Shown piece by piece: positions 63,496-64,000 of a DNA stretch of 64,000 nt. The notes beneath the pieces were generated by a model, which worked only from the letters and a program-made list of their open reading frames with translations, had not been told where the DNA came from and made no database searches. Location of the stretch: the NCBI RefSeq assembly GCF_023375815.1, contig NZ_CP067412.1:5332001-5396000 (forward strand), written 5' to 3'. Both the position numbers and the translations under genes were made by a program. The stretch comes from Pseudomonas sp. HS6 (GTDB lineage Bacteria > Pseudomonadota > Gammaproteobacteria > Pseudomonadales > Pseudomonadaceae). Numbering within the stretch: the first letter of the stretch is position 1; the number at the start of each line of letters is the position of its first letter.

Positions 63496-63945
63496 ATGGC
63501 CCTGAGCCGAGCCGCGCGTCTGGCGCCGGTGGTGGAAATGGCCGAAAAAGCCGAGAAAACCGCCGTGCAGCGCCTGGGTTATTTCCAGGGGCAGGTGAAG
63601 GTGGCCGAAAGCAAACTCGCCGACTTGCATGCCTTTCGTCTGGATTACTCCGAACAATGGATCGTGCGCGGCAGCACGGGCGTGTCCGGGCAATGGCTGC
63701 TGGGTTTTCAGGGCTTTCTGGCGCAACTCGACACCGCCGTCGATCAGCAGCGGCAAAGCCTGCAATGGCACCAGAACAATCTGGACAAGGCCCGCGACGC
63801 CTGGCAGCAGGCGTTCGCTCGGGTCGAAGGATTGCGCAAACTTGTACAACGTTACCGTGACGAAGCCCAGCGAGCCGAAGACAAACGCGAACAGAAGCTG
63901 TTGGATGAACTGTCCCAGCGCCTGCCGCGCCGTGATGCCTACTGA
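63496..63945 (+). CDS. fliJ: Flagellar export protein FliJ
   Basis: This 149-residue, strongly helical coiled-coil protein begins MALSRAARLAPVVEMAEKAEKTAVQRLGYFQGQ and ends KREQKLLDELSQRLPRRDAY. It acts as a central stalk and escort for the export ATPase. It lies 6 bp after fliI. The sequence is rich in Gln and Lys/Glu heptads as expected. It is the last gene complete in the window. Confidence 0.92.
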   Translation: MALSRAARLAPVVEMAEKAEKTAVQRLGYFQGQVKVAESKLADLHAFRLDYSEQWIVRGSTGVSGQWLLGFQGFLAQLDTAVDQQRQSLQWHQNNLDKARDAWQQAFARVEGLRKLVQRYRDEAQRAEDKREQKLLDELSQRLPRRDAY

Positions 63946-64000
63946 CGGGTTGATCTCTGACAGTTTCCGGCGACTTCCTGCCTTGCCCCTTACCCTTGCA
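63946..64000. other. Window end, no gene seen
   Basis: These 55 bases after fliJ show no start with a ribosome site. They are presumably the gap before the next gene downstream. Confidence 0.4.

Noticed and set aside
62101..63849. 582-codon minus-strand open frame opposite fliI
   Set aside because: It is antisense to strongly conserved fliI and fliJ; rich in His/Gln/Arg as expected for a shadow.

Overview
The window reads as chromosome of a Pseudomonas of the P. fluorescens group (inference). It is GC-rich, has the fleQ-fleSR-fliEFGHIJ order typical of pseudomonads, sigma-54 and sigma-28 type flagellar promoters, and an orphan hcp-vgrG-tap-rhs type VI secretion (T6SS) island. No tRNA, rRNA, CRISPR array or transposase gene was seen.

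Layout. 1-1690 (minus): a UDP-glucuronate 4-epimerase-like gene cut by the window edge, overlapping UDP-glucose dehydrogenase. 2031-8693 (plus): an EptA-like membrane transferase, an AttEFGH-like ABC exporter with an AttH-like lipoprotein, and a small exported protein with two similar halves. 9022-10904: divergent family-2 glycosyltransferase and VanW-family genes. 10962-23251 (minus): a T6SS effector island. In transcription order it holds hcp, vgrG, a DUF4123 adaptor (tap), a 1618-residue Rhs with a nuclease-like tip, its probable immunity gene, a displaced second Rhs C-terminal cassette, a CPCC-domain gene and three more small AT-rich genes. Copies of a palindromic GGGGACAGATTTATTTT repeat separate most of these units. 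23653-32420: metabolic and signalling genes (DJ-1/PfpI, HglS, a Baeyer-Villiger monooxygenase/hydrolase pair, a MASE2-GGDEF diguanylate cyclase, a CPG2-like M20 peptidase, an RTX repeat protein). 32683-49790: a flagellin glycosylation island. 49927-63945: flagellar genes from fliC to fliJ.

How the parts work together. The glycosylation island appears to encode two sugar routes. One is CDP-linked (rfbF, rfbG, epimerase, C-methyltransferase, reductase, O-methyltransferase). The other makes CMP-pseudaminic acid (pseB, pseC, pseF, a pseG-pseH fusion, pseI, a Pse-associated methylase). A large multidomain glycosyltransferase, a ketoacyl-ACP synthase III and a Maf-type glycosyltransferase lie beside the flagellin gene, so flagellin is the likely acceptor. 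The flagellar genes follow the usual hierarchy: FleQ, then the FleS/FleR pair, then sigma-54 operons (fleSR, fliE-fliJ), then sigma-28 genes (fliC, fliS).

The strongest observations are: (1) a constant-offset 608-bp direct repeat (shift 1884 bp, a multiple of three) by which the Rhs protein could swap its nuclease tip in frame for the displaced tip; (2) the palindrome family placed at the borders of the immunity/tip cassettes, one copy exactly at the end of the displaced Rhs homology; and (3) three copies of TGCGCAA-N4-TTGCGCA on nearly one helix face upstream of a sigma-54-type hcp promoter, suggesting an enhancer-binding-protein site.
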